Below, piece by piece: positions 1 through 9,140 of a stretch of 60,004 nt of DNA; within the stretch, counting starts at the first letter, position 1, and every line of letters starts with the position of its first letter. The position numbers and the translations under genes were made by a program. The notes beneath the pieces were generated by a model. That model was not told the origin of the DNA and did not search any database. It saw only the letters and a program-made list of their open reading frames with translations. The stretch is from an uncultured Paracoccaceae bacterium (lineage in GTDB: Bacteria; Pseudomonadota; Alphaproteobacteria; Rhodobacterales; Rhodobacteraceae). The stretch lies in assembly GCA_913061275.1 (NCBI GenBank), contig CAJXSR010000023.1, forward strand, positions 1 to 60,004, in the 5' to 3' direction.

Positions 1-68
1 AATACTACGATGCTTGGCTGCCAATGAACATCGAGCGTGTTTGGGCTTTTTACCATATGGGGTGGTAG
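1..68 (+). CDS. C-terminal end of an unidentified protein (partial)
   Basis: The frame read from base 3 stays open from the window edge to a TAG at 66-68. It gives about 21 residues that begin YYDAWLPMN and end AFYHMGW. The aromatic-rich, protein-like composition suggests the tail of a real gene entering from the left. The other two forward frames also run in from the edge but read less like protein. A small CCCC/GGGG hairpin follows at 72-84. The family cannot be identified from so little. Confidence 0.35.
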   Translation, partial: YYDAWLPMNIERVWAFYHMGW

Positions 69-161
69 GAACCCCAGCAAGGGGCGACACCTAAAAAGCG
101 GCCATTGCAATGACAGTGCTGTTTGTTGTTATTCTTCCCATAACTTTTTAAGGATACTGGC

Positions 162-554
162 ATGGGCAAATTCACTGGCGGTTGCTTGTGCGGCAAAGTG
201 CGGATTGTAGCTGTGGGCCGCCCAAATAGAGTTGGCATTTGTCACTGTCTGGATTGTCGCAAGCATCACGGGGCGCTTTTTTACGCATCTGCTGTGTTCC
301 CTCAAGATGCGGTGACTGTAGATGGCAAGGTACAGGGCTACAAAGGGCGGTTTTTCTGCCCTCGTTGTGGTTCGTCCGTTTTTGCGCGTAGTAATGACGA
401 AATTGAAATACACCTAGGATCGCTGGATGCCCCTGACCAACTGATACCAACCTACGAAAGCTGGACCATCCGTCGCGAGCGCTGGTTGCCGCCGTTTACG
501 CACATAAAACAATACGACCGTGATCGTGATGCCACGGGCCCCTATGAGGAATAG
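162..554 (+). CDS. GFA-family (glutathione-dependent formaldehyde-activating enzyme-like) protein
   Basis: This 130-residue protein has the cysteine pattern of the GFA/Mss4-like zinc-binding fold: Cys8 and Cys10 in GGCLCGK, Cys27, Cys29 and Cys32 in CHCLDCRKHHG, and Cys66 and Cys69 in CPRCGS. The length is normal for a single-domain member. The family is named after an enzyme that helps glutathione react with formaldehyde, but most members have no proven substrate, so the exact reaction here is unknown. The start is the ATG at 162. It stands alone, with a convergent TSUP transporter downstream. Fold assignment is secure; function is not. Confidence 0.85.
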   Translation: MGKFTGGCLCGKVRIVAVGRPNRVGICHCLDCRKHHGALFYASAVFPQDAVTVDGKVQGYKGRFFCPRCGSSVFARSNDEIEIHLGSLDAPDQLIPTYESWTIRRERWLPPFTHIKQYDRDRDATGPYEE

Positions 555-587
555 ATAGCGCGAACGGTGCGAAGGTGCAGCTCATAC

Positions 588-1358
588 TTATGGATTTGAG
601 ACGAAATAGTAAATTGTTAACAAAGTGCCAAAAACAATCACACCAATCCTGAGCGCCTTTTGGGGAACACGTTTTGACATTGAGCCACCAAGATACCCGC
701 CTACCGTGGCGCCCATCATCATAATGATCGCATGGGGAAGTGAAACCGCACCGCTGAAACCATAGACGGCAACAGAGACCAGGCTGATTGCCGCTATGAT
801 GCTATTTTTCAGTGCGTTTGAGATATGAAAATCATCGTAGCCGCTCAAGACAAGTGTCGCCAAGATTATCTGGCCAAGACCAGCACCAAAGTAACCGCCG
901 TATACTGAAAACACAAAAAGCAGGATCATCGGGGCGATTGCACCTCTATTTGCGGGCCTTCCGTTTTGCCGTTCAACTGCGCGCCGAATATAAGGGGCAG
1001 TTGCGAATAATACTGTCGCAAATCCCATCAGATAGGGGACAAGGGACGTAAACAAGTCACCGCCAAGGTTAACAAGGGCAAGTGCCCCTATAAGACCGCC
1101 CATGGCCCCAATCACGAGTAGTGCTATTAACTTGCGCCCAAGTGCCTTCAGTTCCGCCCGAAAGGCAGGAAGTGCGGCAAAATTACTTGGAACCAGCGCC
1201 ACAAAGTTAGTGGCATTGGCCACAAGAGGTGGAAGGCCAGACAACATGAGCGCAGGAAATGTAAAAAATGTTGCTCCGCCGGCCACGGCATTCAGGGCAC
1301 CTGCGGCGACCCCAGCTACGAATAGAAGTAGCGTCATTCCAAATCCAAGATCAAACAT
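588..1358 (-). CDS. TSUP / TauE-SafE family membrane transporter
   Basis: This is a 256-residue, strongly hydrophobic protein with about eight membrane segments. The N-terminal half contains the AGVAAGALNAVAGGATFFTF repeat motif typical of the TSUP (sulfite exporter TauE/SafE) family, and the second half carries a related GGYFGAGLGQIIL motif, as expected from the internal duplication of the family. Members move sulfur-containing or organic anions across the inner membrane; the substrate cannot be read from sequence. The frame stays open 24 codons further upstream, but the ATG at 1358 (MFDLGFGMTLLL) starts directly before the first membrane helix and is preferred. Confidence 0.88.
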   Translation of the reverse strand: MFDLGFGMTLLLFVAGVAAGALNAVAGGATFFTFPALMLSGLPPLVANATNFVALVPSNFAALPAFRAELKALGRKLIALLVIGAMGGLIGALALVNLGGDLFTSLVPYLMGFATVLFATAPYIRRAVERQNGRPANRGAIAPMILLFVFSVYGGYFGAGLGQIILATLVLSGYDDFHISNALKNSIIAAISLVSVAVYGFSGAVSLPHAIIMMMGATVGGYLGGSMSKRVPQKALRIGVIVFGTLLTIYYFVSNP

Positions 1359-1710
1359 GCGACAATCACACTTTATTTCTGCATCGTGCACAAGGCTTAT
1401 CCCATGCTGTTGAAAACGGTGTGCTAACAATTATGCAAAAAGAAGATATTTGCCGAACGGAAGATTTGCCTGCCGCCCAAAGTGAATAATATTCCGTGTA
1501 AATGCCTTTGCATCGATGCACCATTTTTTGCTACACTAAATGCCAAGCTACACGCGGTTTAAAAATGCAAATTGATGGCAGTTGTTTGGGTAACTGTCGT
1601 AGTGATTGGGAACTTTATTTAAAGAACTTGACAAGCCCATCCTTTATATAGCGTATATCGTCTTTCAAATTTTCACACAGATTTTGTATTGTTAAGGGAA
1701 AAATATTATT
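1359..1710. promoter_or_regulatory. 352-nt divergent intergenic region with a palindrome and a candidate promoter
   Basis: No gene is seen here. The region separates the leftward TSUP gene from the rightward GIY-YIG gene and must carry both promoters. It holds a perfect 12-nt palindrome, TGCATCGATGCA, at 1509-1520. A promoter-like pair also occurs: TTGACA at 1628-1633 and GTATAT at 1653-1658, 19 nt apart, reading toward the GIY-YIG gene. The second half is very AT-rich. The promoter call is by eye and weak. Confidence 0.4.
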
Positions 1711-2454
1711 GTGAATAAATTACATAAAATTTCTCATAGTGTCATCGTCCAACGTATGAGGCCTCTTCAAAAAAAAGCTGCGGAATTAATAATCAGTGAT
1801 ATTTTAAAAGGAAAATCTCCTGTCAGTATTGATGGTGCTATTAGAAAGTATGCGTTACGTTTAGGGGATGGATTTGAATTTGATACTGGAAAAGGTTGGC
1901 GCGGAGAAATTCGCGAAACTGCTATTTTTTGCTTGATAAATAATGGTTTTAAAAAGGCTAAAGTTGTTGAAGAAAAATCCGGCAAACTCAGTAAGTGGTC
2001 TAATAATGAAAACGAACTGAGGGCTGGAGCGGACCTTGAAATCCTGTATGGAGGTCTAATATCCAATGCTGCCCTTGTTCAAGAAATAACAAACGCTATG
2101 CATAAATGGGATTTGGGAGATGGCCCTGAGGCTGTCTATGTATACGGCGACTCAGTTTATGACAATTACAAGGTTGGTTTTTTAAAAATTGGGCGGCACC
2201 AAAGCAGTGAAGTAAGTTCTGTAGCAAACCGGATAATCGAGCAATTCGGCACTGGAAATGCTGGTAAGCCTATTGGTAAATTACTTGTTAAAACTCCTGA
2301 TGCCAAAGGTCTCGAAACAGCTCTGCATAGAGAGTTTGCAAAAAAAAGGTTAACAGGAGGGATAGGAACAGAATGGTTTGAAGTTACGATTGATGAGATA
2401 TTAGACAGTAGAACCATTAAAAATTTCGTGACACTTGGTAAGCCTAAAATTTAA
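1711..2454 (+). CDS. Orphan protein with a C-terminal GIY-YIG (T5orf172/MUG113-like) nuclease domain
   Basis: The protein has 247 residues. Residues about 141-230 resemble the T5orf172 branch of GIY-YIG nucleases: VYVYG, then LKIGRH at 159-163, ALHREF with His206, and GTEWFEV with Glu221, in the family order. Residues 1-140 are lysine-rich, predicted soluble and not recognised. The start is GTG at 1711 with an AAGGGA ribosome site about 12 nt upstream. Codons are richer in A and T than in the neighbours, and the gene stands alone, both consistent with acquisition by transfer. Related domains occur in phage and restriction-like proteins, but no partner gene is present, so the role is unknown. 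Confidence 0.7.
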   Translation: MNKLHKISHSVIVQRMRPLQKKAAELIISDILKGKSPVSIDGAIRKYALRLGDGFEFDTGKGWRGEIRETAIFCLINNGFKKAKVVEEKSGKLSKWSNNENELRAGADLEILYGGLISNAALVQEITNAMHKWDLGDGPEAVYVYGDSVYDNYKVGFLKIGRHQSSEVSSVANRIIEQFGTGNAGKPIGKLLVKTPDAKGLETALHREFAKKRLTGGIGTEWFEVTIDEILDSRTIKNFVTLGKPKI

Positions 2455-2648
2455 GAAATTAATATCTTGTACTCCGATTTTAACGCAAAGGCTATGCGAG
2501 CCGCAGATCCGACCGATGCAACGGTTTGCAGATTGATCAAAAAGCAAGATCTCCTCTATTCGCCCCCCATACCCTGCTTCCCTAATTGACCCCACACCAG
2601 ACTTTGCCTAAGTAGAACACCAAACACACCACCCCAAAGGGCAGGCTT
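2455..2648 (+). other. Intergenic stretch with a possible coding remnant before glyQ
   Basis: After the GIY-YIG stop, the same frame stays open for 44 more codons to a TGA near 2589. The translation looks protein-like (for example DATVCRLIKKQDLLYSPP) but has no good start codon and no recognised homology. It may be the lost tail of the upstream gene, a remnant of another gene, or chance. The last 50 nt form the glyQ leader, with an AAAGGGCAGG ribosome site before the ATG at 2649. Confidence 0.25.
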
Positions 2649-3572
2649 ATGGCGACGGATAAACCCAGATCATTTCAAGAGATTATTTTACGGCTTCAGA
2701 ATTACTGGGCTGAACATGGCTGCGCGATTTTGCAGCCCTATGATATGGAGGTGGGTGCGGGTACTTTTCATCCAGCTACCACGTTGCGATCACTGGGTAA
2801 TAAACACTGGGCTGCGGCTTATGTGCAACCTTCACGCCGCCCGACAGATGGGCGGTATGGCGAGAACCCCAACCGTTTGCAGCATTATTACCAGTATCAG
2901 GTCATCATCAAGCCAAGCCCGCCTGATTTTCAAGATCTATATTTAGGGTCGTTGCAAGCCATAGGGATTGATATGGAATTGCACGACATCCGTTTTGTCG
3001 AAGATGACTGGGAAAGCCCAACATTGGGCGCCTGGGGTTTGGGCTGGGAAGTTTGGTGTGACGGTATGGAAGTATCGCAATTTACCTATTTTCAACAGGT
3101 TGGCGGCTATGACTGTCACCCAGTGTCGGGTGAATTAACCTACGGGTTGGAACGGCTTGCGATGTATGTTTTGGGTGTGGATCATGTGATGGACATGCCG
3201 TTTAACGCACCTGATGCGCGTATCCCTTTGAAATACGAGGATATTTTCAAACAAACCGAGCAAGAATATTCACGCTGGAACTTTGATGTGGCTGATACGG
3301 ATATATTGTTGCAACATTTCAAAGATGCCGAAGCCGAATGTGCGCGTATTTTGGCGGCACCTCATATAGACCCCAAGACGGGTCAGAAAATTATCATGGT
3401 GCATCCCGCCTATGACCAGTGCATCAAGGCCAGTCATTTGTTTAATCTGCTGGATGCACGTGGCGTTATTTCTGTCACAGAACGCCAAGCATATATTGGG
3501 CGGGTGCGTGCGTTGGCCAAGTTGTGTGCAGATGCGTTTGTGCTAACCGATGCGGGCGGGGCAGCGGCGTGA
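2649..3572 (+). CDS. glyQ: Glycyl-tRNA synthetase alpha subunit
   Basis: The 307-residue protein matches the bacterial GlyQ family along its whole length: [20 protein letters not shown] at the start, [17 protein letters not shown], the class II catalytic stretch [18 protein letters not shown], and the C-terminal [20 protein letters not shown]. GlyQ forms an alpha2-beta2 enzyme with GlyS that attaches glycine to tRNA-Gly in the cytoplasm; the alpha subunit holds the aminoacylation core. The normal length and a clear ribosome site support the ATG at 2649. It is the first gene of a rightward cluster with a small membrane protein gene (one-base-shifted GTG overlap) and glyS. Confidence 0.97.
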   Translation: MATDKPRSFQEIILRLQNYWAEHGCAILQPYDMEVGAGTFHPATTLRSLGNKHWAAAYVQPSRRPTDGRYGENPNRLQHYYQYQVIIKPSPPDFQDLYLGSLQAIGIDMELHDIRFVEDDWESPTLGAWGLGWEVWCDGMEVSQFTYFQQVGGYDCHPVSGELTYGLERLAMYVLGVDHVMDMPFNAPDARIPLKYEDIFKQTEQEYSRWNFDVADTDILLQHFKDAEAECARILAAPHIDPKTGQKIIMVHPAYDQCIKASHLFNLLDARGVISVTERQAYIGRVRALAKLCADAFVLTDAGGAAA

Positions 3573-4099
3573 GCGGTAAGCCCATTATCATAGTATTGTT
3601 GCTGTTGGCTGCTTTTGCGGGGGTTGGTCTGTGGTATTCGATTGAGCGGGCTTATTACACCGCTGTCACGGGTGTTGTTGCGGTTTCGGTTAACGGTGTT
3701 TTGCAACCTGTCAGTGACTATCAGGGGATTGACGCAGATACCTCACCCCTGAAAATGCGGGCTTGTTTCAAGGTTAACTGGGCTTATGTGCCGTCAGACG
3801 CGCTTAAAGCCCAAGCGACACCGTTGCGCGCACCACGTTCTTTTGACTGTTTTGACGCAGGAAAAATGACGGCTGATTTACAATCAGGGGCGGCCACTGC
3901 AATTTTAGCGGATGAAAATCACCCTTATGGGTTTGATACTTATATCACCCAATATCCCGATGGTCGCGCCTATATGTGGCGTCAGATCAATGCGTGTGGT
4001 GAGGCGCAGTTTAGTGGCAACGATTTGCCCGAAGGTTGCCCAAACCCTGCTGAATTTTTACAAAGCTACATCGAACGAGAAGTGAATAATCATGGCTGA
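3569..4099 (+). CDS. DUF6446-like single-pass membrane protein between glyQ and glyS
   Basis: This 176-residue protein starts [20 protein letters not shown], an uncleaved membrane anchor or signal segment, followed by a soluble domain expected in the periplasm. It contains four cysteines in the mature part, including [10 protein letters not shown] and [10 protein letters not shown]. It resembles the DUF6446 proteins that Rhodobacterales carry between the two glycyl-tRNA synthetase genes. That name is from memory of the family and gene position. The GTG at 3569 is chosen because it overlaps the glyQ stop and directly precedes the hydrophobic helix; upstream codons would only re-read glyQ. Its end overlaps glyS by 8 nt, so translation is probably coupled. 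Function unknown. Confidence 0.75.
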   Translation: MSGKPIIIVLLLLAAFAGVGLWYSIERAYYTAVTGVVAVSVNGVLQPVSDYQGIDADTSPLKMRACFKVNWAYVPSDALKAQATPLRAPRSFDCFDAGKMTADLQSGAATAILADENHPYGFDTYITQYPDGRAYMWRQINACGEAQFSGNDLPEGCPNPAEFLQSYIEREVNNHG

Positions 4100-6335
4100 T
4101 TTGCTGTTAGAACTGTTTTCCGAAGAAATTCCTGCACGTATGCAGGCCCGTGCGGCGGATAATCTGAAAAAGCTGGTGACAGATGCTTTGGTTGATGCGG
4201 GGCTGACATATGGCTCTGCTGCGGGCTTTGCCACGCCGCGTCGTTTGTGCCTGACCGTTGAAGGCTTGCTGGCGCAAAGCCCTGATGTGCGCCAAGAACG
4301 CAAAGGCCCGCGTGTAGGCGTGCCTGAACAAGCATTGCAGGGATTTTTGCGTGGTGTTGGGCTGACTGTGGATCAGTTGGAAATTCGCGATGATAAAAAA
4401 GGCCAGACCTATTTTGCGGTGATTGAAAAGCCAGGGCGCCCTGCGGCTGATATTATTGCCGAAATTATCCCGCAAGTGATCCGTAATTTCCCTTGGCCGA
4501 AATCAATGCGCTGGGGGCAGGGTACGTTGAAATGGGTGCGCCCGTTGCATTCTATCCTATGTGTGCTGTCTGCCGATGATGGGGCAGAAGTGGTAGGTTT
4601 TGATGTGGACGGCATTGAAAGTGCTAACCTGACCGCAGGCCACCGTTTTCATGCGCCTGAATGGTTTAGTGTCAACAATTTTGACCAATACCGCGCTGAG
4701 TTGAAAAAAGCCTATGTGATGCTGGACGCGCAGGAACGCGCCAATCACATTTGGGAAGATGCCAAAAACATGGCGTTCGCAAGCGGTCTGGAAGTGGTGG
4801 AAGATGCAGGATTGTTGGCAGAGGTTGCAGGCCTTGTGGAATGGCCTGTTGTGTTGATGGGCGATATTGCCGATGACTTTATGGACCTGCCGGTTGAAGT
4901 GCTGCAAACATCGATGCGTGAACATCAGAAGTTTTTCAGTGTGCGCAATCCTAAAACGGGACGGATAGAGAAGTTTATCACAGTGGCCAACCGTGAAACT
5001 GTCGATCATGGGGCGACTATTTTGGCTGGCAACCAAAAGGTGCTGTTTGCGCGTCTGTCTGATGCGAAGTTCTTTTGGGAAAATGACCTGCGGATGTCAC
5101 TGGATGATATGGCGGCAAAACTTTCAAATGTGACGTTTCATAACAAACTTGGCACACAGACCGAGCGTGTTGCGCGTATTTCTGCATTGTCCCGTGAAAT
5201 TGCGCCTGTTGTGGGGGCTGATGCCGATATGGCAGAGGCGGCAGCGAAAATTTCCAAGGCTGATCTTATGTCTGAAATGGTCTATGAATTCCCTGAATTA
5301 CAAGGGGTTATGGGTAAATATTATGCGCAAAAGTCTGGGTTGGATGATGCCATTGCTGACGCTTGTGAGTTGCATTACTCGCCACTTGGCCCGTCGGATA
5401 TAGTGCCAAATGCACCTGTTTCTGTTGCCGTGGCATTGGCTGATAAGATTGATACGCTGACAGGGTTTTGGGCGATTGATGAAAAACCAACTGGGTCGAA
5501 AGACCCGTTCGCGCTTCGTCGCGCCGCATTAGGCGTTATCCGGTTGATATTAGAGAATAAAGTACGGTTTAACTTATCTTCCCACATAGACGCTGAATTG
5601 ATCCGTCATAAAGTATTTTTGGACCGTAATACTGATGTTGCGAAGGAAGAGTTCCTTGAAAAGGAACTTTTGCGCGAAATTGCAGATCATGGGGTGTTTG
5701 GGGCAGCATTACAGGCGGTATTGGATGCCGTGTTGAAAAAAGGCAAAGAGACATTTTCTGAAGATCAAGTTTGGTTAGAGCATTTACTGGAAAGTATCCC
5801 CGAAAATTGCACCAACTTATTAAACTTCTTCCACGACCGTCTAAAGGTTTACCTAAAAGACAAAGGCGTCAGCCACGACATCATAGATGCCTGTCTTGCG
5901 ATGCCAAACAATGATGATTTTATGCTTTTGGCAAACCGTGCCGAAGCCTTACAGGTTTTCATCAAGACTGATGATGGCACCAATTTGTTGCAGGGTTTTA
6001 AGCGGGCGAATAATATTTTGACACAGGCAGAGGCCAAGGATGGTGTTGAATATTCCTATGGGGCGGATGTGAAATATGCTGAAACCGATGTCGAACGCAC
6101 TCTGTTTGCGGCCCTTGCCACGGCGGATGAAGCCATTGCGCCTGCGATCAAGGCAGAGGATTTCGCCACGGCTATGGCCGCTATGGCAGGGCTTCGCGCA
6201 CCCATCGATGGGTTCTTTGACGCGGTCAAGATCAATGCTGACAGTGATATTGTGCGGCGCAATCGGTTGAACCTTTTGGGGCATATTCGCAAAACTATGG
6301 GTCAGGTTGCGGATTTCACGCTTATCGAAGGTTAA
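4092..6335 (+). CDS. glyS: Glycyl-tRNA synthetase beta subunit
   Basis: The 747-residue protein begins [18 protein letters not shown], the hallmark GlyS N-terminus, and carries HRFHAPEWF, EVLQTSMREHQKFFSV and FITVANRE, then the HD-like core (YEFPELQGVMGKYYA) and the anticodon-binding tail ending FFDAVKINADSD. The beta subunit recognises the tRNA and works with GlyQ. Length is close to the usual 690-750. The ATG at 4092 overlaps the preceding gene by 8 nt. All expected regions are present and no frameshift is seen. Confidence 0.97.
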   Translation: MADLLLELFSEEIPARMQARAADNLKKLVTDALVDAGLTYGSAAGFATPRRLCLTVEGLLAQSPDVRQERKGPRVGVPEQALQGFLRGVGLTVDQLEIRDDKKGQTYFAVIEKPGRPAADIIAEIIPQVIRNFPWPKSMRWGQGTLKWVRPLHSILCVLSADDGAEVVGFDVDGIESANLTAGHRFHAPEWFSVNNFDQYRAELKKAYVMLDAQERANHIWEDAKNMAFASGLEVVEDAGLLAEVAGLVEWPVVLMGDIADDFMDLPVEVLQTSMREHQKFFSVRNPKTGRIEKFITVANRETVDHGATILAGNQKVLFARLSDAKFFWENDLRMSLDDMAAKLSNVTFHNKLGTQTERVARISALSREIAPVVGADADMAEAAAKISKADLMSEMVYEFPELQGVMGKYYAQKSGLDDAIADACELHYSPLGPSDIVPNAPVSVAVALADKIDTLTGFWAIDEKPTGSKDPFALRRAALGVIRLILENKVRFNLSSHIDAELIRHKVFLDRNTDVAKEEFLEKELLREIADHGVFGAALQAVLDAVLKKGKETFSEDQVWLEHLLESIPENCTNLLNFFHDRLKVYLKDKGVSHDIIDACLAMPNNDDFMLLANRAEALQVFIKTDDGTNLLQGFKRANNILTQAEAKDGVEYSYGADVKYAETDVERTLFAALATADEAIAPAIKAEDFATAMAAMAGLRAPIDGFFDAVKINADSDIVRRNRLNLLGHIRKTMGQVADFTLIEG

Positions 6336-6410
6336 AACCGCGACAGATCAAACACTTGTCAGGCGTTTCTAAATGGCGTTAGACTAAAAGTCACATCAAT
6401 GAGGGCCGTT

Positions 6411-8972
6411 ATGGCAGATTTTCCACGGATATTGGCTTTGACATCAGGGGCAGATGCACCTGCAGAGGTTTATGGCGCACGCGCAGCAACCCAAGTGACT
6501 TTGATGGGGGCGGGCCTGCCTGTGCCAAAGGCATGGGGTCTGTCGGTGGATGCGGTTAAGGCGATTGCGAATGAGGATTTCCCAGAAGAGTGGCCCTTTC
6601 TTGATGAACTTTCAACAGGGTGTTTGGTGTCTGTGCGTGCAAGCCCGCTTGAACGGGTTTGGGGGGGGCCAGATGCCCTGCTGAATTTGGGCATGAACCA
6701 AGCCACTTGTAACATTCTGAAAGCCCCTTTGGGCGAAAATGCTGCACTCGCGCTATATGCACGATTTGTGCAAGATTATTCGGTAAAAGTTGCTAGATTA
6801 GACCCTGAATGGTTCGAAGAATTATATTTACTGCACACCAAAAAAAGTAAAGTTGATTACGCTGCCGTGCTTGGATCATCGCTGGCGCTTTATGACCAGA
6901 ACGTAGGTGAGTTGTTTCCACAAGAACCTGTGCGCCAGCTACGCAAAGCATTGCGCTCTTTTGTAAAGGCGTGGGATGGCACAACCGCACGTATTTTGCG
7001 TATGGCGCAAGGTGCGCCTGCAAATGCAGGGCTTGGGTTGATTGTGCAAGAAATGGCATTGGGACTTGGCCGTGGTGAATGTGGTGCAGGCGTTGGGCAA
7101 TTTATTTCTGTGCAAACAGGTGAAACAATGGCGCATGGTCGCTATTTGTCGCAATCCCAAGGGCGCGATGCACAAGAAGACCAAGCCAAAGCACATTTTC
7201 TAAGTAAAGACCCGCGTGGCCCGTCATTAGAAGATGTATATCCTACAGCGTTGGCCGAGTTAAAAGATTATTCAGAAACTGCGCGCACTGCATTTGGTGA
7301 TGAGATGCAGCTGGAATTCACTTTGCAGGACGGTAATCTGGCAATATTGGATGCAACCACGGCTGAACGCTCTGTCAGGGCTGCCGTGGCAATTTCGGTT
7401 AAGTTGGTAGAGGCTGGCATATCTAGCAAAGAAAATGCATTGCTGGGGATTGACCCACGCAGTTTAAATGAGGTCTTGCATCCTTTGGTAGACCCAAAAG
7501 CGAAACGCGAAGTTTTGACCAGTGGTATTTCGTCAAGCCCGGGGGCTGCAACGGGTAAAATTGTATTTACCGCTAATGCGGCACAGGCAAGTGCGGCACG
7601 TGAAGAACCCTGTATTTTGGTGCGTGTAGAAACCACACCTGAAGATGTGCGCGGAATGCATTCAGCCCAAGCGGTTTTAACAGCAAAAGGCGGGCGTGAC
7701 AGCCATGCGGCAGTTGTTGCACGTACCATTGGTGTGCCTTGTATTGTTGGTGTGAGCGACATGAAGGTAGATGTGCGCGGGAAAAACCTAACCCTACCGG
7801 GCGGCGTGGTTTTGCATGCAGGTGATACCATAACAGTTGATGCGGGTTTGGGTGAGGTTTTGCTGGGGTCACCAAAGCTTGTGCAACCCAATCTTGGCGG
7901 CGCTTTTAACACATTTATGGCTTGGGCGGATGAGGCGCGTGTACTTGGTGTGCGGGCCAATGCCGATACGCCACAAGATGCCCGTATTGCTCGTGACTTT
8001 AATGTTGATGGCATCGGGCTGGTGCGTACCGAACATATGTTCTTTGAAGCGGGCCGTTTAAATGTCATGCGAGAGTTGATTTTTGCAGATGTTGACAGTG
8101 ATCGCCAAGCGGCACTTGATCTGTTGCTTCCAATGCAACGTTCTGATTTTGTTGAATTGTTCAAGATAATGGAAGGCCTGCCAGTTTGTATTAGGCTGCT
8201 TGACCCGCCTTTGCATGAATTTTTACCGCAATCACGCGATGAAATGCAATCCCTTGCAGACGCTATGGGATTGCCGCTTTCCAAAATTACCGCGCGGGCC
8301 GATGATTTGCGTGAGTTTAACCCTATGTTGGGTACACGCGGCGTGCGCTTGGGCATTATGGTGCCAGAAATTTACGATATGCAATCACGGGCAATTTTTG
8401 AAGCGGCCGCGCAGATTTACAAAGAAAGCAATATTAAAGTTGTGCCAGAAATGATGGTGCCTTTGGTTTCTGCCAACCGCGAAGTGGAATTGGTGAAATC
8501 TGGTGTGGATGCGGTTTTTGCAGCTGTGAAAAACGAAACTGGTGTGGATTTGACCTATTCACTGGGGACAATGGTTGAAACACCACGTGCAGCATTGCGT
8601 GCAGGTGATATTGCCCGCAGTTCTGAATTTTTCAGTTTTGGAACCAATGACTTAACGCAAATGACATATGGTCTTAGTCGTGATGATTCAGGTCGATTTA
8701 TGCGCGATTATGTAAGCCACGGTGTGTTTGATGAAGACCCTTTTCATTCGCTTGATGTGGATGGTGTGGGTGAGTTGTTATTAATGGCAAGTAAACGTGG
8801 GCGAAAAGAACGTAAAGATTTGGTTTTGGGTCTGTGCGGTGAACATGGCGGAGATCCGCAATCAGTTGCTTTTTGCCACCAAGCAGGGTTTGATTACGTG
8901 TCTTGCTCACCCTTTCGTACGCCGATTGCAAAACTTGCAGCGGCACAAGCGGCAATATCTAACGACAAATAG
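6411..8972 (+). CDS. Pyruvate phosphate dikinase-like protein with a decayed ATP-grasp half
   Basis: The 853-residue protein has PPDK architecture. The swivelling phosphohistidine domain (GGRDSHAAVVAR, His432) and the PEP/pyruvate TIM barrel (RTEHMFF, LGTRGVRLG, SFGTNDLTQMTYG, and CGEHGGDP with the acid/base Cys809) are well kept. The N-terminal nucleotide-binding half is diverged: the usual GGKGANL loop reads YGARAATQ, and the PGMMDT region reads VWGGPDALLN. The regulatory Thr two residues before the catalytic His is Asp. PPDK converts pyruvate, ATP and phosphate to PEP, but ATP use is doubtful here. The ATG at 6411 is preferred over 6399 because GAGGG at 6401-6405 lies just upstream. It follows glyS with a 75-nt gap. 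Confidence 0.82.
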   Translation: MADFPRILALTSGADAPAEVYGARAATQVTLMGAGLPVPKAWGLSVDAVKAIANEDFPEEWPFLDELSTGCLVSVRASPLERVWGGPDALLNLGMNQATCNILKAPLGENAALALYARFVQDYSVKVARLDPEWFEELYLLHTKKSKVDYAAVLGSSLALYDQNVGELFPQEPVRQLRKALRSFVKAWDGTTARILRMAQGAPANAGLGLIVQEMALGLGRGECGAGVGQFISVQTGETMAHGRYLSQSQGRDAQEDQAKAHFLSKDPRGPSLEDVYPTALAELKDYSETARTAFGDEMQLEFTLQDGNLAILDATTAERSVRAAVAISVKLVEAGISSKENALLGIDPRSLNEVLHPLVDPKAKREVLTSGISSSPGAATGKIVFTANAAQASAAREEPCILVRVETTPEDVRGMHSAQAVLTAKGGRDSHAAVVARTIGVPCIVGVSDMKVDVRGKNLTLPGGVVLHAGDTITVDAGLGEVLLGSPKLVQPNLGGAFNTFMAWADEARVLGVRANADTPQDARIARDFNVDGIGLVRTEHMFFEAGRLNVMRELIFADVDSDRQAALDLLLPMQRSDFVELFKIMEGLPVCIRLLDPPLHEFLPQSRDEMQSLADAMGLPLSKITARADDLREFNPMLGTRGVRLGIMVPEIYDMQSRAIFEAAAQIYKESNIKVVPEMMVPLVSANREVELVKSGVDAVFAAVKNETGVDLTYSLGTMVETPRAALRAGDIARSSEFFSFGTNDLTQMTYGLSRDDSGRFMRDYVSHGVFDEDPFHSLDVDGVGELLLMASKRGRKERKDLVLGLCGEHGGDPQSVAFCHQAGFDYVSCSPFRTPIAKLAAAQAAISNDK

Positions 8973-9140
8973 GTAATTTTATTTCAAGAATATTGTTTTC
9001 ACGATATAAAAAGTTAAATTTAACAAAAATGTAACAGTTGTGTGGTTTTGGTATGCCGAAAACTAGACAAGACAGCGTATGATTTTGTAGAACGCGCGTA
9101 ATTTGTATGGTTTTGAACCCACGATATAGTGAGCAATGTT

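Noticed and set aside
2455-2648. A tRNA gene or T-box leader before glyQ
   Set aside because: No cloverleaf, CCA end or T-box motif was found; T-boxes are not expected in this group.
5949-6292. Overlapping antisense open frames inside glyS
   Set aside because: No motifs, no ribosome sites, and the sense frame is fully conserved.
7268-8356. A 362-codon open frame antisense to the PPDK-like gene
   Set aside because: Ser/Thr/Pro-rich translation without motifs, lying wholly opposite a well-conserved coding region; it follows from codon bias of the sense gene.
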